Assembly: GCF_000820515.1 (NCBI RefSeq)
Contig: NZ_JXDG01000064.1
Coordinates: 62,001 to 126,000, forward strand
Direction: 5' to 3'
Origin: Pseudomonas batumici
Lineage (GTDB): Bacteria; Pseudomonadota; Gammaproteobacteria; Pseudomonadales; Pseudomonadaceae
DNA length: 64,000 bases
A program made the position numbers and the translations under genes. The notes under the pieces are model-generated. The model was not told where the DNA came from, ran no database searches, and saw only the letters and a program-made list of their open reading frames with translations. Positions 17,843-25,769 of the stretch are shown here, one piece after another; position 1 is the stretch's first letter, and each line of letters opens with the position of its first letter.

Positions 17843-18373
17843 TTACAACGGCTTGACAGTAAACAGGCCATCGTCGTGACCTTCTTCGGAACCACCGTAG
17901 ACCTGCTCGGCCACGGTGCGGATCGCGCTGCCGCGCGCGGCCAGGATCTGGTCCATGGCGCCGGCGAACCAGCCGGTGAACATGTAGTCGACCTTGCGCC
18001 CGACCTTGCCGTAGACGTAGACGAACGCCGAGTGTTCGAGCTTGACGCTGGCAGTGCCCTTGTCGAGGTCGATGTCCTGGATCTTGAACAGGCCCCAGCC
18101 GCGTTGCGACAGGCGCTTCATGTAGTGTTCGAACACCGCGACGCCTTCCAGGCCATGGCATTCGGCTTCTTTTTCACACCAGTGCCAGGCGGACTTGTAG
18201 CCGGCCTTGTAGAGGATCTCGGCGTAGGCCTCGGCCCCCAGGACTTCTTCGATGCCCATGTGGTTGTTGACGAAGAAGTGCCGCGGCACGTAGAGCATCG
18301 GCAGGGCGTCGGAGGTCCAGACACCGGTTTCGCTGTCGACTTCGATAGGCAGTTGCGGGGCGATTTTAGCCAT
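17843..18373 (-). CDS. V4R-like (DUF5943) protein of the dgc operon
   Basis: This 176-residue soluble protein is the conserved companion of dgcA (PA5397-type in P. aeruginosa). It resembles 4-vinyl reductase (V4R) small-molecule sensor domains: an N-terminal strand region, a central AEILYKAGYKSAWHWCEKEAE helix and a GWGLFKIQDIDLDKGTASVKLEHSAF sheet. The fold assignment is by pattern and is tentative. The start is the ATG at 18373 (GGAG at 8 nt); a GTG three codons earlier lies in the leader. It has no catalytic motif I can name; a role as ligand sensor or chaperone of the demethylase is inference. Confidence 0.8.
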   Translation of the reverse strand: MAKIAPQLPIEVDSETGVWTSDALPMLYVPRHFFVNNHMGIEEVLGAEAYAEILYKAGYKSAWHWCEKEAECHGLEGVAVFEHYMKRLSQRGWGLFKIQDIDLDKGTASVKLEHSAFVYVYGKVGRKVDYMFTGWFAGAMDQILAARGSAIRTVAEQVYGGSEEGHDDGLFTVKPL

Positions 18374-18469
18374 GGGTAACACTCCAGAATTCGTTGATCG
18401 CGGCTGGCCGCTTACGCCCTGCGCGACCGGCGCGCAGGGTGTGTTGTCAGTTGGGAAAAGACCGCGGCG

Positions 18470-19447
18470 TTATTCGCCCCAGACGTCCTTGAGGACGTTG
18501 ACCCAGTTTTCGCCCATGATCTTGCGCACCACGCGCTCGCTGTGACCGCGCTTGAGCAGGGTCTCGGTGAGGTTGGGGAACTCGCCCACGGTGCGGATGC
18601 CCAGCGGGTTGATAATCTTGCCGAAACTGGTCAGGCGACGGGCGTAGCCCTTGTCGTGGGTCAGGTATTCGAAGAAGTCCTGGCCATGGCCCTGGGTGAA
18701 GTCGGTGCCGATGCCGATGGCGTCTTCGCCGACGATGTTCATGGTGTATTCGATGGCTTCGGCGTAGTCGTCGATGGTCGAATCGATGCCCTTGGCGAGG
18801 AACGGCGCGAACATGGTCACACCGACGAAACCGCCGTGGTCGGCAATGAATTTCAACTCTTCATCGGACTTGTTGCGCGGGTGCTCCTTGAGCCCCGACG
18901 GCAGGCAATGGGAGTAGCAGACCGGCTTTTTCGATTCGAGGATGACTTCCTCGGAGGTCTTGGAACCGACGTGGGACAGGTCGCACATCACCCCGACCCG
19001 GTTCATTTCGGCGACGATCTCGCGACCGAAGCCCGACAGGCCGCCGTCACGCTCGTAGCAACCGGTGCCCACCAGGTTCTGGGTGTTGTAGCACATCTGC
19101 ACAATGCCGACGCCCAGTTGCTTGAAGATCTCGACATAGCCGATCTGGTCTTCGAAGGCGTGGGCATTCTGGAAGCCGAACAGGATACCGGTCTTGCCCA
19201 GTTCCTTGGCCTTGCGAATGTCGGCGGTGGTGCGCACCGGCATGACCAGGTCGCTGTTCTCGCGGATCAGCTTCTGGCTCGAGGCGATGCTGTTGATGGT
19301 GGCCTGGAAGCCTTCCCACACCGACACGGTGCAGTTGGCGGCGGTCAGCCCGCCTTTGCGCATGTCCTCGAACAGTTCGCGGTTCCACTTGGCAATGATC
19401 AGCCCGTCGATAACGATGCTGTCGGCGTGCAGTTCGGCTGGGCTCAT
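18470..19447 (-). CDS. Membrane-dipeptidase-family (M19) metallohydrolase of the dgc operon
   Basis: The 325-residue protein belongs to the renal dipeptidase family (M19). Family features include the first metal-ligand segment adapted to DSIVIDGLIIAKWNRE, the central MCDLSHVGSKT, YSHCLPSGLKEHPRNKSD, and GIGTDFTQGHGQDF near the C-terminus. The usual DGH(N)D at the first site is replaced by DGLIIAKW, so a metal ligand pair may be altered. The start at 19447 has AGGGGA 8 nt upstream and gives the length of the P. aeruginosa PA5396-type protein; an open frame 61 codons longer is upstream leader. It is the first gene of the dgc operon. Its substrate is unknown. Confidence 0.85.
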   Translation of the reverse strand: MSPAELHADSIVIDGLIIAKWNRELFEDMRKGGLTAANCTVSVWEGFQATINSIASSQKLIRENSDLVMPVRTTADIRKAKELGKTGILFGFQNAHAFEDQIGYVEIFKQLGVGIVQMCYNTQNLVGTGCYERDGGLSGFGREIVAEMNRVGVMCDLSHVGSKTSEEVILESKKPVCYSHCLPSGLKEHPRNKSDEELKFIADHGGFVGVTMFAPFLAKGIDSTIDDYAEAIEYTMNIVGEDAIGIGTDFTQGHGQDFFEYLTHDKGYARRLTSFGKIINPLGIRTVGEFPNLTETLLKRGHSERVVRKIMGENWVNVLKDVWGE

Positions 19448-19716
19448 CAGGCTGTCCCCTATTGGCGATTCACGCGCCGAATCGTCTGCCGGCGCTTTGG
19501 GATCAGCATATGCCCAGGGGGCCACGGAGCCGGGTGCAAAAACGACAGGGGAATTGCCGAAAGCGTCAATCCGCGACAAAGGGACGCCGCTGCGCAGATT
19601 TCCGGGTCGTAGCTTTAAGTACTTGTCCATGTACGACTATTCTTTGACGCGGGCTTGAGACAGAATTGCCCTCCATCGCTTTGCCACCTCTATTTATCAA
19701 GGATCGGGACGCCGCA
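19448..19716. promoter_or_regulatory. dgc operon control region with candidate GbdR site
   Basis: It lies between the dgc operon (minus) and the LprI-like gene (plus). It holds ATCCGCGACA (19569-19578), identical over ten bases to 2108-2117 in the gbcAB region, with GACGCC 5 bases later. GbdR controls dgcA in P. aeruginosa, so a GbdR site here is likely; its exact extent is inference. Confidence 0.5.
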
Positions 19717-20118
19717 ATGAAATCGATTTTCCTGGCTTTGGCGCTTGTCAGCCTGGGTGCCCACGCGGCTGAAGACACGGGCACCTCGCCCTGCGACGCG
19801 GTCGAAAACGACCAGCAGACCCTGGAGTGCGCCACCTACAGCAAGAACACCGCCGAGCAGTTGCTCAAGGAAAACTTCGACGCGCTGCTGGACCGGGTCA
19901 AGACGCAATATGCCAATGACAAGGCGCAACTGGCCGACATCACCGGCAAGCTGCAGACCGCCCAGCAGCTCTGGACCAAGTCGCGGGATGCCGATTGCGC
20001 TATCGCGCCGTTGCCGGCCAAGCCCGGGAGCAAGGCGTTCACCATCGACCAGTACGACTGTATCGCGAGCAAGAGCGACGAACGGTCGGAATTTCTCGAG
20101 TCGATTGCCCAGGAATAA
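19717..20118 (+). CDS. Secreted LprI-like (DUF1311) protein
   Basis: The 133-residue protein has a clear Sec signal peptide (MKSIFLALALVSLGAHA, cleavage before AEDTG). The mature part has four Cys, the ECATYSKNTAEQLLKENFDALL helix and QLWTKSRDADCAI, typical of the lysozyme-inhibitor LprI N-terminal family (DUF1311). It is therefore periplasmic. A role in lysozyme resistance is known only for some members. The start at 19717 is chosen because it begins the signal peptide; the upstream in-frame start lacks one. It is divergent from the dgc operon and appears monocistronic. Confidence 0.82.
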   Translation: MKSIFLALALVSLGAHAAEDTGTSPCDAVENDQQTLECATYSKNTAEQLLKENFDALLDRVKTQYANDKAQLADITGKLQTAQQLWTKSRDADCAIAPLPAKPGSKAFTIDQYDCIASKSDERSEFLESIAQE

Positions 20119-20204
20119 TCCGGGGCGGCTGTCTACACTGGGGCAAATCCCGTCCTGAGTCGGCTGTACAGGCGAGGCGTTGACGATCTTCACAGGATTT
20201 TCGC

Positions 20205-20981
20205 ATGCACTCACTTTCAGCCATTCCGTGGTACGCCCTGGCGATTTTCGTCGCCATTGTGCTGTTCATCGAAATCGGTCGCCGGATCGGTGCCCGGCAC
20301 CTGGCCCTCGATCCCGAGGGCGCGCGGACCGGGACCGGTGCCATCGAGGGCGCGGTCTTCGGCCTGTTGGCGTTGTTGATCGCCTTTACCTTTTCCGGTG
20401 CGGCCACCCGGCTGGACACCCGTCGCAACCTGATCGTCGAAGAAACCAACGCCATGGGCACCGCCTGGTTGCGCCTGGACCTGCTGCCGCCGGCCAGCCA
20501 ACCGGCCTTGCGCCAGGCGTTTCGCGATTATGTGGATGCACGCATTGCCTATTATCGCGACCTGAGCGAACTCGACCCCACCAACCAGGACAGCCAGCGG
20601 GCCAACGCCCTGCAGGCGGACATCTGGAAACAGGCGATCGCCGCGCTGCCACAGATGCCGACACCGGCGCTGGGCTCGAATGTGCTGCAGGCCCTCAACC
20701 AGATGATCGACATCACCACCACCCGCGCCGTGGCGCAGCAAACTCATCCGCCGCTGATCATCTACCTGATGCTGATCGCCCTGACCCAGGTCAGTGCCCT
20801 GTTCATCGGCTACGGGATGGCCGGCACGGCCACGCGCAACTGGCTGCACAGCCTGGGTTATGCGCTGGTGATGGTCTGCGTGCTGTATGTGATCCTGGAT
20901 TTCGAGTTTCCCCGGATCGGCCTTATCCGCGTCGACTACTTCGACCAGATCATGCTGGACCTGCGCAAAAGCATGGACTGA
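20205..20981 (+). CDS. DUF4239 (bestrophin-like) membrane protein
   Basis: This is a 258-residue inner-membrane protein with four hydrophobic segments: ALAIFVAIVLFIEIGRRIG at the N-terminus, AVFGLLALLIAFTFSGAA near residue 55, and two at the C-terminus (IIYLMLIALTQVSALFIGYG, YALVMVCVLYVILDF). Between them is a soluble helical region. The pattern, including FSGAATRLDTRRNLIVEETNAMGTAWLR, is that of the bestrophin-like DUF4239 family, whose function is not established. It has its own ribosome binding site and no operon partner. Confidence 0.8.
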   Translation: MHSLSAIPWYALAIFVAIVLFIEIGRRIGARHLALDPEGARTGTGAIEGAVFGLLALLIAFTFSGAATRLDTRRNLIVEETNAMGTAWLRLDLLPPASQPALRQAFRDYVDARIAYYRDLSELDPTNQDSQRANALQADIWKQAIAALPQMPTPALGSNVLQALNQMIDITTTRAVAQQTHPPLIIYLMLIALTQVSALFIGYGMAGTATRNWLHSLGYALVMVCVLYVILDFEFPRIGLIRVDYFDQIMLDLRKSMD

Positions 20982-21048
20982 GCGCCTGCGCAGGTGCCAG
21001 ACAGCGACTAGACTGGGGCGTGAACTCACTCATTCAAAAGGAACTTGA

Positions 21049-21534
21049 ATGTACGCTCCCCGAGAAACCGAACAGGACTACCTCTTTACCCGAGGCGTCC
21101 TGCTGCTTTTCCTGATTATCCTGGCCTTTGGCATGGCGGCGCTGTCCAAGAGCGGCGGGCTGCTGTATGCCGCCATCCAGGCGGCGCCACGGGAAGTGAC
21201 CGGCACCATCACGCAGGTCATCGCCACCCGCAAATCGGCCTCCCCGGCGGATATCCAGTACGCCTTCGACTACGAAGCGGGCAACCGCGGCCAGGGGACC
21301 CACTCGCTGAACGCGATGGTGGCGAACCCGACGTACCGGATCGGCGATCCGGTGCAGATCGTCTATTCCGACTGGTTTCCGAACTTTCACAGCCTGAAAT
21401 CCGAATTCAGCTTCAAACGCGCGGATTTCTACATTTTCAGCGCCAGTTTGAGCCTGATCGTGCTGTGCGTCTGCCTGCTGTGCTGGAATTACAGGCAGAT
21501 GGCCAGGTTTCGTGAGGAGGGCGTCTATTACTGA
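21049..21534 (+). CDS. DUF3592-like membrane protein
   Basis: This 161-residue protein has two membrane helices (GVLLLFLIILAFGMAALS near residue 15 and FSASLSLIVLCVCLLCWNY near 130) around an extracytoplasmic beta-rich domain. VTGTITQVIATRKSASPADIQYAFDYEAGNRGQGTHSLN and the closing VQIVYSDWFPNFHSL fit the DUF3592 family. The function is unknown. A good ribosome binding site (AAAGGA) precedes the ATG. It is followed by a hairpin at 21573-21594. Confidence 0.75.
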   Translation: MYAPRETEQDYLFTRGVLLLFLIILAFGMAALSKSGGLLYAAIQAAPREVTGTITQVIATRKSASPADIQYAFDYEAGNRGQGTHSLNAMVANPTYRIGDPVQIVYSDWFPNFHSLKSEFSFKRADFYIFSASLSLIVLCVCLLCWNYRQMARFREEGVYY

Positions 21535-21572
21535 ACGGCCCCTGAATAGCTTGGCCTGCCTACGTAACATCC

Positions 21573-21594
21573 GGACAACGTTCACGCGTTGTCC
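21573..21594. terminator. Hairpin after the DUF3592 gene
   Basis: Arms GGACAACG (21573-21580) and CGTTGTCC (21587-21594) are perfectly complementary around a 6-nt loop. There is no T-run, so it may be a factor-dependent terminator or an operator rather than an intrinsic terminator. Confidence 0.5.
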
Positions 21595-21601
21595 CGTGGA
21601 A

Positions 21602-21645
21602 AGATATAAGTAAGTATTCGCAATTCTTATAAAAGACTTATATCT
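21602..21645. promoter_or_regulatory. Inverted repeat upstream of the XRE regulator gene
   Basis: AGATATAAGT (21602-21611) and ACTTATATCT (21636-21645) are exact inverse copies separated by 24 bp of AT-rich DNA, ending about 55 bp before the start of the next gene. This suits an autoregulatory operator for the XRE protein that follows. Confidence 0.5.
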
Positions 21646-21699
21646 CTCTATGAATACGGCTAACGTATGAGAGTTGGTCTCTACGGCTCAAGAAACGCG

Positions 21700-22023
21700 A
21701 TGAACGTACCTACTGAAATCCAGATCATCAACGGTGCCGACGGGCGGCCGGCGTTCGTCGTCATCCCCTATGCGCAATACGTGGCGCAGCAGACAGAAGC
21801 CGATTTGATTCCCCATGAGGTGGTCAGCCGTATCGTCGACGGCGCAACCCCCATTCGCGCCTGGCGTGAACATCTGGACCTGACGCAGGACGAAGTGGCC
21901 AAGCGCCTGGGCATTTCCCAGCCGGCCTATGCCCAGCAGGAATCCGTGAACAAACCCCGCAAGGCGACCCGCGAGAAAATTGCCGCGGCCTTCGGCATCA
22001 AGGCCGACCAACTGGAACTCTAG
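21700..22023 (+). CDS. XRE-family regulator with Phd-like N-terminus (solitary antitoxin-like)
   Basis: The protein has 107 residues from the ATG at 21700; an in-frame ATG at 21667 would add 11. The N-terminal half (EIQIINGADGRPAFVVIPYAQYVA) resembles the beta-strand unit of type II antitoxins. The C-terminal half is a Cro/C1 helix-turn-helix (LTQDEVAKRLGISQPAYAQQES followed by ATREKIAAAFGIKADQL). No toxin gene is adjacent on either side, so it is an orphan antitoxin-type or autoregulated regulator. The upstream inverted repeat is a plausible operator. Its targets are unknown. Confidence 0.75.
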   Translation: MNVPTEIQIINGADGRPAFVVIPYAQYVAQQTEADLIPHEVVSRIVDGATPIRAWREHLDLTQDEVAKRLGISQPAYAQQESVNKPRKATREKIAAAFGIKADQLEL

Positions 22024-22049
22024 CCCTCCCCTTTTTCCCAAGGACTCCA

Positions 22050-22466
22050 ATGACCCTCTGCGGCATCGAAATCAAAGGCAGCGAAGCCATCTTCGCCATC
22101 GCCACCTTGCAGGACAGCGCCCTCGCCCACGTGGTCGTCAGCACCAAGAAAATCGCCCTGGACGAGGATGACGAAGCCACCAATGTCAAAACCTTCGCCG
22201 CCCAGGTCAAGGCGTTCGTCGAGGACGCCGGCATCGAACGGATTGCCATCAAGAAACGCAGCAAGAAAGGCGAATTCGCCGGTGGGCCGACCACCTTCAA
22301 GATCGAAGGGGTTTTCCAGTTGCTGGAGAACTGCGAGGTGACGCTGCTGTCACCCCAGACCATCAACGCGCAGAACAAGAAGTTCGACTTCACCCTGCCG
22401 GCCACACTGAACAAGTATCAGCATGAAGCCTACAAGACGGCCTGCGCGGCACTGATGAAAAAATAA
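22050..22466 (+). CDS. DUF3010 family protein
   Basis: This is a 138-residue soluble protein beginning MTLCGIEIKGSEAIFAIATL, with KRSKKGEFAGGPTTFKIEGVFQL and EVTLLSPQTINAQNKK. These features fit the DUF3010 family, whose N-terminus resembles RNase H-like or RuvC-like strand arrangements; no catalytic role is known to me. The ATG has AAGGA at 8 nt. The gene converges with cdhR, the two stops being 5 bp apart. Confidence 0.8.
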   Translation: MTLCGIEIKGSEAIFAIATLQDSALAHVVVSTKKIALDEDDEATNVKTFAAQVKAFVEDAGIERIAIKKRSKKGEFAGGPTTFKIEGVFQLLENCEVTLLSPQTINAQNKKFDFTLPATLNKYQHEAYKTACAALMKK

Positions 22467-22471
22467 GCCGG

Positions 22472-23416
22472 TTACGCCTTGATCCCGCGTCGATCCTCCC
22501 GCGGGCACTGGGCAAACCGCGCCCGGTAGCTGCGGGTGAAATACGACGGCGATTCGAACCCGCTGGCGATGCTCACCTCCAGCACGCTCATGTCCGTCTG
22601 GCGCAGCAACTGCCGCGCCTTCTCCAGCCGCAAACCCAGGTAGAAATTGCTCGGTGTGTCCTTCAGGTAAAGACGAAACAGGCGCTCCAGCCGCCGCCGG
22701 GTGACCTTGATCGATTCCGCCAGCTCCAGCGTGCTCAACGGCGGCTCCATGTGCTGCTCCATCTCACCGACCACATGCACCAGCTTCTTGTTACTGATGC
22801 CATAACGCGTGGCGATCTGCATGCGCTGGTGGTCCTTGCGTGGGCGGATGCGCCCCAGCACGAACTGCTCGGAGACCTGGATCGCCAGTTCCGGGCCGTG
22901 GGCCTGGCCGATCAGGTCGAGCATCATGTCGATGGACGCGGTGCCGCCGGCACAGGTGATCCTCCGACGGTCGATCTCGAACAGCTCCTGGGTCACTTCC
23001 AGCTGTGGATAAGATTCCTTGAAAGCCTCCAGCGCTTCCCAGTGCAGGGTCACCCGATGCCCTTCCAGCAGACCGGCCTCGGCCAGCACCACGCTGCCGG
23101 TGTCGATACCACCGAGGGTCACACCTTCATGATCCAGGCGCCGCAACCAGTGCGCCAACGTCGGGGTGGCAAACTTCAGAGGTTCGAATCCGGCCACCAC
23201 CAATAGCGTCGCGCCCTTCTTCAACGGCTCCAGCGCCGCATCGGCGTTGACCGACATGCCGTTGCTCGCCAGCACCGCCCCGCCGTCCGCGCTCAATACA
23301 TGCCAGCGATACAGCTCGCCACGAAAGCGGTTGGCCACCCGCAGCGGCTCGATCGCCGAGATAAAGCCCATCGCCGAAAACCCCGGCATCAACAAGAAAT
23401 AGAAATCCTGGGACAT
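22472..23416 (-). CDS. cdhR: Carnitine-responsive AraC/GATase1 regulator
   Basis: The 314-residue GlxA-type activator has an N-terminal class I glutamine amidotransferase-like (DJ-1) domain (DFYFLLMPGFSAMGFISAIEPLRVANR) with a Cys in RITCAGGTASIDMMLDL. The C-terminal AraC DNA-binding domain carries two helix-turn-helices (TLELAESIKVTRRRLERLFRLYL and VLEVSIASGFESPSYFTRSYRARF). In P. aeruginosa the divergent neighbour CdhR activates caiX-cdhCBA in response to carnitine, and this gene has the same position. The start at 23416 (MSQDFYFLL) is set by homology. An exact DnaA box lies at 23004-23012 within the gene. Confidence 0.92.
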   Translation of the reverse strand: MSQDFYFLLMPGFSAMGFISAIEPLRVANRFRGELYRWHVLSADGGAVLASNGMSVNADAALEPLKKGATLLVVAGFEPLKFATPTLAHWLRRLDHEGVTLGGIDTGSVVLAEAGLLEGHRVTLHWEALEAFKESYPQLEVTQELFEIDRRRITCAGGTASIDMMLDLIGQAHGPELAIQVSEQFVLGRIRPRKDHQRMQIATRYGISNKKLVHVVGEMEQHMEPPLSTLELAESIKVTRRRLERLFRLYLKDTPSNFYLGLRLEKARQLLRQTDMSVLEVSIASGFESPSYFTRSYRARFAQCPREDRRGIKA

Positions 23417-23610
23417 GGAACGCGCTCGCAAGACGGGTAGCGTTCCCGACGTGATACGCCAGTTGCGAGACGGCCACAAGAGCACAGGTCGCTGCTGTGC
23501 AAGAGTCGGTCGCCGCTGTGCGTTTTCAGCAAGGCCAGGCTGCGTAACTTGGCGTCACCGGGGCACAAAGACGCCGGAACCGACAATAACGACCTGCCGA
23601 GGAAACCATC
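23417..23610. promoter_or_regulatory. cdhR-caiX control region with tandem 21-bp half-sites
   Basis: GGTCGCTGCTGTGC (23487-23500) is repeated as GGTCGCCGCTGTGC (23508-23521), exactly 21 bp apart and in the same orientation, about 90 bp before caiX. The arrangement is what an AraC-family activator dimer needs. By position this is the CdhR operator. Its core also matches the site at gbcA (GGTCGCTGCC), so GbdR may bind too. Confidence 0.72.
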
Positions 23611-24555
23611 ATGAAACGACTGATCAGCCGCTGTGCGCTCGCACTCACCGGTACCGCGCTCCTGAGCACCGGGGTCATGGCCGCGGAGCAAGCCTCCTGC
23701 CAGAACGTTCGCCTCGGTGTGGTCAACTGGACCGACGTCATCGCCACCAGCGCCATGACCCAGGTGCTGCTCGACGGCCTCGGCTACCAGGTCAAGCAGA
23801 CCAGCGCGTCCCAGCAGATCATCTTCGCCGGCATCCGTGACCAGCGCCTGGACATGTTCCTCGGCTACTGGAACCCGCTGATGACCCAGACCATCACCCC
23901 GTTCGTCGACGCCAAGCAGGTCAAGGTCCTGGCCGAACCGAGCCTCAAGGACGCCCGCGCGACCCTGGCCGTGCCCACCTACCTGGCCGACAAGGGCCTG
24001 AAGACCTTCGCCGACATCGCCAAGTTCGAGAAAGAGCTGGGCGGCAAAATCTACGGTATCGAACCCGGTTCGGGCGCCAATACCCAGATCAAGGAAATGA
24101 TCGCCAAGAACCAGTTCGGCCTGGGCAAGTTCCAGCTGGTGGAATCCAGCGAGGCCGGCATGCTCTCGGCGGTGGATCGTGCCGTGCGCCGTAAGGAAGC
24201 CGTGGTGTTCTTCGGCTGGGCGCCGCACCCGATGAACGTCAACGTGCAGATGACCTATCTCACCGGTAGCGAAAACGCGTTGGGGCCGAACGAAGGCATG
24301 GCCACCGTCTGGACCGTCACCGCGCCGACCTACGCCGAACAATGCCCGAACGTGAACAAGCTACTGAGCAACCTGACCTTCAGCGCCGCCGACGAGAGCC
24401 GCATGATGCAACCGCTGCTCGACCACAAGGACGCCCTCGAGTCGGCCAAGCAGTGGCTCAAGGATCACCCGCAAGACAAGGCCCGCTGGCTGGAAGGCGT
24501 CACCACCTTCGATGGCAAGCCAGCCGCTGAAAACCTGCAATTGACCAGCAAATAA
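23611..24555 (+). CDS. caiX: Periplasmic carnitine-binding protein
   Basis: CaiX is the carnitine-specific binding protein that in P. aeruginosa works with the CbcW/CbcV permease and ATPase. The 314-residue protein has a signal peptide ([24 protein letters not shown], cleaved before AEQASC). The OpuAC-type fold is visible in [37 protein letters not shown] and [11 protein letters not shown], the last providing aromatic-cage Trp residues. No permease gene accompanies it; the nearest is cbcWV at 33687. The ATG has GAGGAAA. It is the first gene of the carnitine operon. Confidence 0.93.
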   Translation: MKRLISRCALALTGTALLSTGVMAAEQASCQNVRLGVVNWTDVIATSAMTQVLLDGLGYQVKQTSASQQIIFAGIRDQRLDMFLGYWNPLMTQTITPFVDAKQVKVLAEPSLKDARATLAVPTYLADKGLKTFADIAKFEKELGGKIYGIEPGSGANTQIKEMIAKNQFGLGKFQLVESSEAGMLSAVDRAVRRKEAVVFFGWAPHPMNVNVQMTYLTGSENALGPNEGMATVWTVTAPTYAEQCPNVNKLLSNLTFSAADESRMMQPLLDHKDALESAKQWLKDHPQDKARWLEGVTTFDGKPAAENLQLTSK

Positions 24556-24626
24556 CCACCGAAAATCGCACCCGCAGCCCCCGACGGCTGCGGTGTGAAC
24601 CACCACGCCTGCAAGGAAACCGCACC

Positions 24627-25514
24627 ATGAACCACGACGTCATCATCACCTGCGCACTCACCGGTGCTGGCGACACGACCGGCAAAAGCCCTCACGTTCC
24701 GGTCACGCCCAAACAGATCGCGGCGGCTGCCGTGGAAGCGGCCAAGGCCGGCGCCACCGTGGTGCATTGCCACGTACGCAACCCCGAGACCGGCAAATTC
24801 AGCCGCGACGTGGCGCTCTATCGCGAAGTGATGGAGCGTATCCGCGAAGCGGACGTGGACATCATCGTCAACCTCACCGCCGGCATGGGCGGCGACCTGG
24901 AAATCGGCGCCGGCGAGAACCCGATGGAGTTCGGCCCGAACACCGACCTGGTGGGCCCATTGACCCGCTTGGCCCATGTCGAGGCGCTGCTGCCGGAAAT
25001 CTGCACCCTGGACTGCGGCACCCTGAATTTCGGCGACGGCGACACCATCTACGTTTCCACTCCGGCGCAACTGCGGGCCGGTGCCAAGCGCATTCAAGAG
25101 CTGGGCGTGAAGGCCGAGCTGGAAATCTTCGACACCGGCCACCTGTGGTTCGCCAAGCAGATGATGAAGGAAGGCCTGCTGGACGATCCGTTGTTCCAGC
25201 TGTGCCTGGGCATCCCATGGGGCGCGCCGGCGGACACCACCACCATGAAGGCCATGGTTGACAACCTGCCGGCGGGCGCAGTGTGGGCCGGTTTCGGTAT
25301 CGGTCGCATGCAGATGCCGATGGCGGCGCAAGCGGTGCTGCTGGGCGGCAACGTGCGGGTCGGCCTGGAAGACAACCTGTGGCTGGACAAGGGCGTGCTG
25401 GCGACCAACGGCCAGTTGGTCGAACGCGCCACGGAAATCCTCAGTCGCCTGGGCGCCCGCGTCCTGACCCCGGCCGAAGGGCGGGTGAAGATGGGCCTGA
25501 CCAAGCGCGGCTGA
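24627..25514 (+). CDS. cdhC: 3-Dehydrocarnitine:acetyl-CoA trimethylamine-transfer (BKACE) enzyme
   Basis: CdhC is a beta-keto acid cleavage enzyme. It exchanges 3-dehydrocarnitine and acetyl-CoA for acetoacetate and glycine-betainyl-CoA. The 295-residue TIM-barrel protein shows the BKACE features: [17 protein letters not shown] at the N-terminus, zinc ligands in [17 protein letters not shown] (His-x-His), and [16 protein letters not shown] near the end. It follows caiX by 71 bp with an AAGGA ribosome binding site, and cdhA comes next. Known from the P. aeruginosa carnitine pathway. Confidence 0.94.
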   Translation: MNHDVIITCALTGAGDTTGKSPHVPVTPKQIAAAAVEAAKAGATVVHCHVRNPETGKFSRDVALYREVMERIREADVDIIVNLTAGMGGDLEIGAGENPMEFGPNTDLVGPLTRLAHVEALLPEICTLDCGTLNFGDGDTIYVSTPAQLRAGAKRIQELGVKAELEIFDTGHLWFAKQMMKEGLLDDPLFQLCLGIPWGAPADTTTMKAMVDNLPAGAVWAGFGIGRMQMPMAAQAVLLGGNVRVGLEDNLWLDKGVLATNGQLVERATEILSRLGARVLTPAEGRVKMGLTKRG

Positions 25515-25525
25515 CCCCGCGCGTT

Positions 25526-25618
25526 GTAGGAGCCGGCTTGCTGGCGATGAGGCCGGTACATCCACCACCTTGTCTGCGCGGCAAACATCGCCATCGCCAG
25601 CAAGCCGGCTCCCACAGT
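25526..25618. repeat. REP doublet between cdhC and cdhA
   Basis: GTAGGAGCCGGCTTGCTGGC and the inverse GCCAGCAAGCCGGCTCCCAC flank an interior of about 55 bp unlike the two common types in this window. Confidence 0.88.
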
Positions 25619-25647
25619 TTTGCGTCATGACACACGAATTTTTCAGC

Positions 25648-25679
25648 ACCTGTAGGAGCAAGCTTGCTCGCGATTGGCC
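25648..25679. repeat. Single REP (GAGCAAGCTTGCTC type)
   Basis: TGTAGGAGCAAGCTTGCTCG matches one arm of the same family. No matching inverse arm is intact, though GCTCCTGCAGGAAC at about 25730 could be a relic. Confidence 0.7.
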
Positions 25680-25769
25680 GGCCCGGACAGCTCATATGCG
25701 TCGGATGTGCCCTCTTTTGCGAACACGCCCGCTCCTGCAGGAACACACCAGAACCTGTAGGAATCCGCC

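Noticed and set aside
15371-18379. A 1002-residue open frame on the plus strand across dgcA and dgcB
   Set aside because: It is antisense to well-recognised genes and rich in His, Gly, Val and Gln, the usual shadow of GC3 codon bias. It has no family motif.
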